A DNA stretch of 64,000 nt, from contig JAQFVV010012477.1 in NCBI GenBank assembly GCA_028023455.1, positions 925,501-989,500 on the forward strand, read 5' to 3'. The translations under genes and the position numbers were made by a program. The notes under the pieces are model-generated. The model ran no database searches and had not been told where the DNA came from. It was given only the letters and a program-made list of their open reading frames with translations. The DNA comes from Epiperipatus broadwayi. Its lineage: Eukaryota; Onychophora; Udeonychophora; Euonychophora; Peripatidae. Positions 61,425-64,000 of this stretch are shown here, piece after piece. The stretch's first letter is position 1, and every line of letters starts with the position of its first letter.

Positions 61425-62040
61425 GGACTAAACCGTGTGTTATTTTGCATTACAAACTGATATTTTGACGAACTAGCATCCGCCATTGTCAAGGTTGACT
61501 TTTGAAAAATAATCGTTAGATCTCAAACAGTAACATGACCAACAGCAAGGTGAGAAATGAGATTCAACTTGAAGTAGTTCAGCATCCACAATATGAGGCT
61601 TATCAAAATGTTTATTTCCCTCAGTTTTTCACCTATTAATTTTAAGTTAATATTAGAAGACAGAGATAAACTGAGAGCTTTCCACATAGCTGGAATATGT
61701 TGTGCTTTATCAGCCCTATTTACACCAGTAGGTCTCTTTAATATTTCAATTGACTCTCTCATGGTTCTTAAATCATACATTTCCAAATTAGCAAGTATTT
61801 TTGCATCATTAAAATTAGGTTTGTGACTAATTTCTAAAAAATGGAAAATAAAAACTGATGGCTTAAAATTTTGATTAAAAGCATTTATATGTTCATTAAT
61901 TCTGACATGTATTCATCTATTAGATTGGCTACATAGCTTCTTGAGCACTGCAAACATGGAATTTTCATAAATCCCCTGGTGTTTCAAAAATACTCTGTCT
62001 TTAGGTTTATGTAAAAAATCATCAATTTTCTTGCCAGTAG
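61425..62040 (-). pseudogene. Penelope-like element, GIY-YIG endonuclease and C-terminus (minus arm)
   Basis: The minus strand reads GIYEIPCLQCSRSYV (about 61985-61940), then an EH-region equivalent, FIFHFLEISHKPNF after a frame change, and then the open frame 61786-61523: MEMYDLRTMRESIEILKRPT, GVNRADKAQHIPAMWKALSL and following. These are the endonuclease core and the conserved C-terminal region of PLE proteins. The YIG glycine is altered (YVA) and at least two frameshifts are present. The C-terminal part is repeated in inverted orientation at 62041-62390. Confidence 0.8.
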
Positions 62041-62390
62041 AACGATGAGAGAGTCAATTGAAATATTAAAGAGATCTACTGGTTTAAATAGGACTGACAA
62101 AGCACAACATATTCCAGCTATGTGAAAACCTTTTATTTTATCTCAGTCTGCTAATATTAACTTAAAGTTAGCAGAAAATAAATTGAGAGAAATAAACATT
62201 TTGATAAACCTCATATTGTGAATGCTGAATTACTTCAAGTTGAATCTCATTTCTTATTTTACTCTTGATCATGTTACTGTTTGAGATCTAATGATTTTTC
62301 TTTCAAAAATCAACCTTGACAATGGCGGATGCTCGTTCATCGAAATATCAGTTTGTAATGCAAAATAATACATGGTTTATATATATTGTA
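62041..62390 (+). pseudogene. Penelope-like element C-terminus (plus arm of inverted pair)
   Basis: This arm is complementary to 61425-61780. It starts in ERMRESIEILKRSTGLNRTD- type coding and runs through the shared 3' untranslated segment to GACAATGGCGGATGC and GAAATATCAGTTTGTAATGC. It is a partial copy, joined head-to-head with the longer one. Confidence 0.75.
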
Positions 62391-62465
62391 CCCTTTTGTT
62401 TGGGTTAAGATAAATTGTTTACATCAATTTACTAAAAAAAAAAATTTTTAATTAAAGTTATTTAT

Positions 62466-62982
62466 TAGGTATGATGTATACATTCAAATATCAGCCTTTT
62501 AAGCTAATTGTGCATACGCTTTGCGAGTGTTAATAATAAATGAATACTTTCTCACCAATACAAGATATAGTATTTATGCAGGAATAAAAGGAATCTCTTA
62601 TTCCTATGACTATATAAAATAAATGCTTATTTACACATGATTAAGTTTCAGTTGGAATGATGTTTAGGAAATTCTAGACAATTTTACCCATGTCATTCAT
62701 TCAGACATCGTATATAGTAATTTAAAGTGACGGTTCCATCCTCACGCTTTACTTGCCAGTACTTCAGATTTGCTCATAAATAAGCATTTGAGTCATAAGA
62801 ATAAGAGATTCCTTTTATTCCTGCATAAATACTATATCTTGTATTGGTGAGAAAGTATTCATTTATTATTAACACTCACAAAGCATATGCACAATTAGCT
62901 TAAAAGGCTGATATTTGAATGTATACAATTGTAAACATACGCTATATAAAATAAATGCTTATTTACATAGGTATGATGTATA
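62466..62982. mobile_element. Foldback element with 129-bp near-identical arms
   Basis: The left arm 62475-62603 and right arm 62799-62927 differ at only two positions, both C/T changes at CpG sites. Weaker complementarity continues inward (AAATGCTTATTT against AAATAAGCATTT). TAGGTATGATGTATA occurs at 62466-62480 and 62968-62982, a possible 15-bp target-site duplication. Non-coding. Confidence 0.82.
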
Positions 62983-63780
62983 TAATGTGTTGACGATCTT
63001 TTTAACAAGTTTAATTTAAAGATAAATAAGGATATTTACTGTAAAATGTTATATTAAAGTTGTAAAAATAGCCAACTAAAGATAAATTATAAATATTGTA
63101 TGGTTGGGAAAACTGGCCATAATAAATACTGCATTAATAAGTCTTGTAACTAAATGATTAAAGTAAATTTTAAAAGTAATAATTTAAAGTTAAATAAATA
63201 GACTATTTAATAATAATAATTATATTTAATAATTCTATTTAAAAAATCATTTAATTCAAGGTGATAATGTGGTAGACAAGTGCATATTTGATTTTGTAAT
63301 ATTAAAATTATTATTCTAAATTTTTGCTATAATATTATTTTTATGTAATATTTTGTAAATTAAATCATTTATTTTATTTTGCGTTTCATTTATTTTTGTA
63401 AATCACTGATGTGTAGATATTCACACGTGTGCTTGTGGAGTTTTTCTAGTAAAGTTGCAAAACTGTTTTAAAATTCTAATATAAGATTTAAAAATAGTAT
63501 ATTTGTCTATCCCAGAATAAAAATAATATTAGCTGTTATAAATATTAAGTTGGGTTTTTAAAATGAATGTAATAAGTAAAATTAGATTTTTATTTTGTTT
63601 TGAAAAATAAATAAGTTTTAATTAAAAGAAGGCTAAAAGTAATAATAAATATTACAATATGATTTTTAAAAGTTATTTTAAAGTGTTTGCTAGGTGTAAA
63701 TAAAATATAAAAATTAACTAAGAATTAAATAATATAATAAGTAATAAATATTTAATAAATTATTTATTTTAACTTTAATC
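62983..63780. other. AT-rich DNA, nothing recognised
   Basis: Low-complexity AT-rich sequence without open frames, lying upstream of the candidate promoter. Confidence 0.45.
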
Positions 63781-63825
63781 CTGCATTGTTGACCAGGGTA
63801 GAAATAAGCTAAGCATTGTTTAATT

Positions 63826-63890
63826 AACCAATCAGGAAAGTAAATTGTTTAGGTATAAAAGAGGTGCACAAGTTTTACTACTATTAGTAG
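63826..63890 (+). promoter_or_regulatory. Candidate RNA polymerase II core promoter (CCAAT and TATA boxes)
   Basis: AACCAATCAGG puts a CCAAT box at 63828-63832. GGTATAAAAGAGG puts a TATA box at 63854-63861, 22 bp further on. Transcription would start near 63884. A CCAAT box usually sits further upstream of the TATA box, so this is suggestive rather than conclusive. Confidence 0.4.
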
Positions 63891-63915
63891 TACTACCACT
63901 ACTACTGTGATTACT

Positions 63916-63939
63916 ATGACCTCAACTTCTATCAACAGA
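63916..63939 (+). CDS. Candidate first coding exon end (MTSTSINR) before a splice donor
   Basis: About 32 bp after the predicted start, an ATG at 63916 opens MTSTSINR and runs into GTAAGC at 63940, a good donor sequence. The leader contains an ACT-rich repeat. If real, the gene continues to the right of the window. The frame is too short to identify a protein, and there is no other support. Confidence 0.2.
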
Positions 63940-64000
63940 GTAAGCTATAAAAAACAACTTAATCTCTAGTAATTTACAATTTTAAAAATTAGAAGTAACA

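Noticed and set aside
61440-62370. Hammerhead in the PLE 3' end (GATG..CATC followed by GAAATATC)
   Set aside because: The hairpin and GAAA are suggestive, but the upstream core reads GGCGGA-like and cannot be aligned with CUGANGA.

Overview
The window looks like very AT-rich, gene-poor nuclear DNA of an invertebrate animal. It has long (TA)n, (TAA)n and (CAT)n tracts, no dense coding on either strand, and many decayed retroelements: RTE-type LINEs, Penelope-like elements (PLEs) with GIY-YIG endonuclease, several tRNA-derived SINEs and foldback elements. This mix, and a SINE family that resembles those I associate with cephalopods, suggests a mollusc such as an octopus. That assignment is inference. 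I find no confident multi-exon host gene. The only candidate host promoter is a CCAAT/TATA arrangement at the right end (63.83-63.94 kb).

The most interesting content is a set of tandem and head-to-head repeats at 1.04-2.22 kb (family A), 2.50-3.87 kb and 59.58-60.66 kb (family B). Each monomer carries a type I hammerhead self-cleaving ribozyme: CUGANGA core, short stem II, GAAA, very short palindromic stem III, UC cleavage site and a closing stem I. Two family A ribozymes keep every core base. The family B copies each carry a lesion, at varying core positions. Predicted monomers released by self-cleavage are 378, 411 and 412 nt. Families A and B also share a core about 130 nt upstream of the cleavage site, with a hairpin whose two sides change together. 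The A array is bounded by an 11-bp direct repeat and splits an older repeat tail. This is the organisation of animal retrozymes, non-autonomous retroelements thought to use PLE machinery. A third hammerhead-like motif lies at 60.73-60.77 kb.

Layout. 0-0.9 kb: RTE endonuclease, minus strand. 1.0-3.9 kb: retrozyme arrays separated by an inverted pair of SINE/PLE tails. 7.0-8.4 kb: SINEs and a PLE endonuclease. 9.1-11.6 and 13.5-16.2 kb: two diverged copies of a 2.5-kb repeat. The second copy carries a 440-bp insertion whose empty site is preserved in the first. 16.3-18.7 kb: microsatellite and an unclassified repeat. 19.2-26.5 kb: SINEs and one RTE LINE split by about 3.7 kb of nested insertions. 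27-35 kb: foldbacks, microsatellites, SINE, PLE and LINE remnants. 38.75 kb: PLE C-terminus. 44.3-46.5 kb: two PLE copies in inverted orientation. 48.1 kb: long (TAA)n. 51.4-51.8 kb: PLE 3' region plus tRNA-like SINE. 57.9-62.98 kb: foldbacks, retrozyme family B, SINE, a second inverted PLE pair and a near-perfect 130-bp-armed foldback. The rest is AT-rich DNA in which I see nothing functional.

A plausible link between the parts is that the PLEs supply reverse transcriptase and GIY-YIG nuclease while retrozymes supply circularisable ribozyme RNAs. The tRNA-like SINE domain is joined to the PLE 3' region at three loci, so it may be part of the PLE unit. All PLE and LINE copies seen here are broken, so any current mobilisation would need intact copies elsewhere in the genome.
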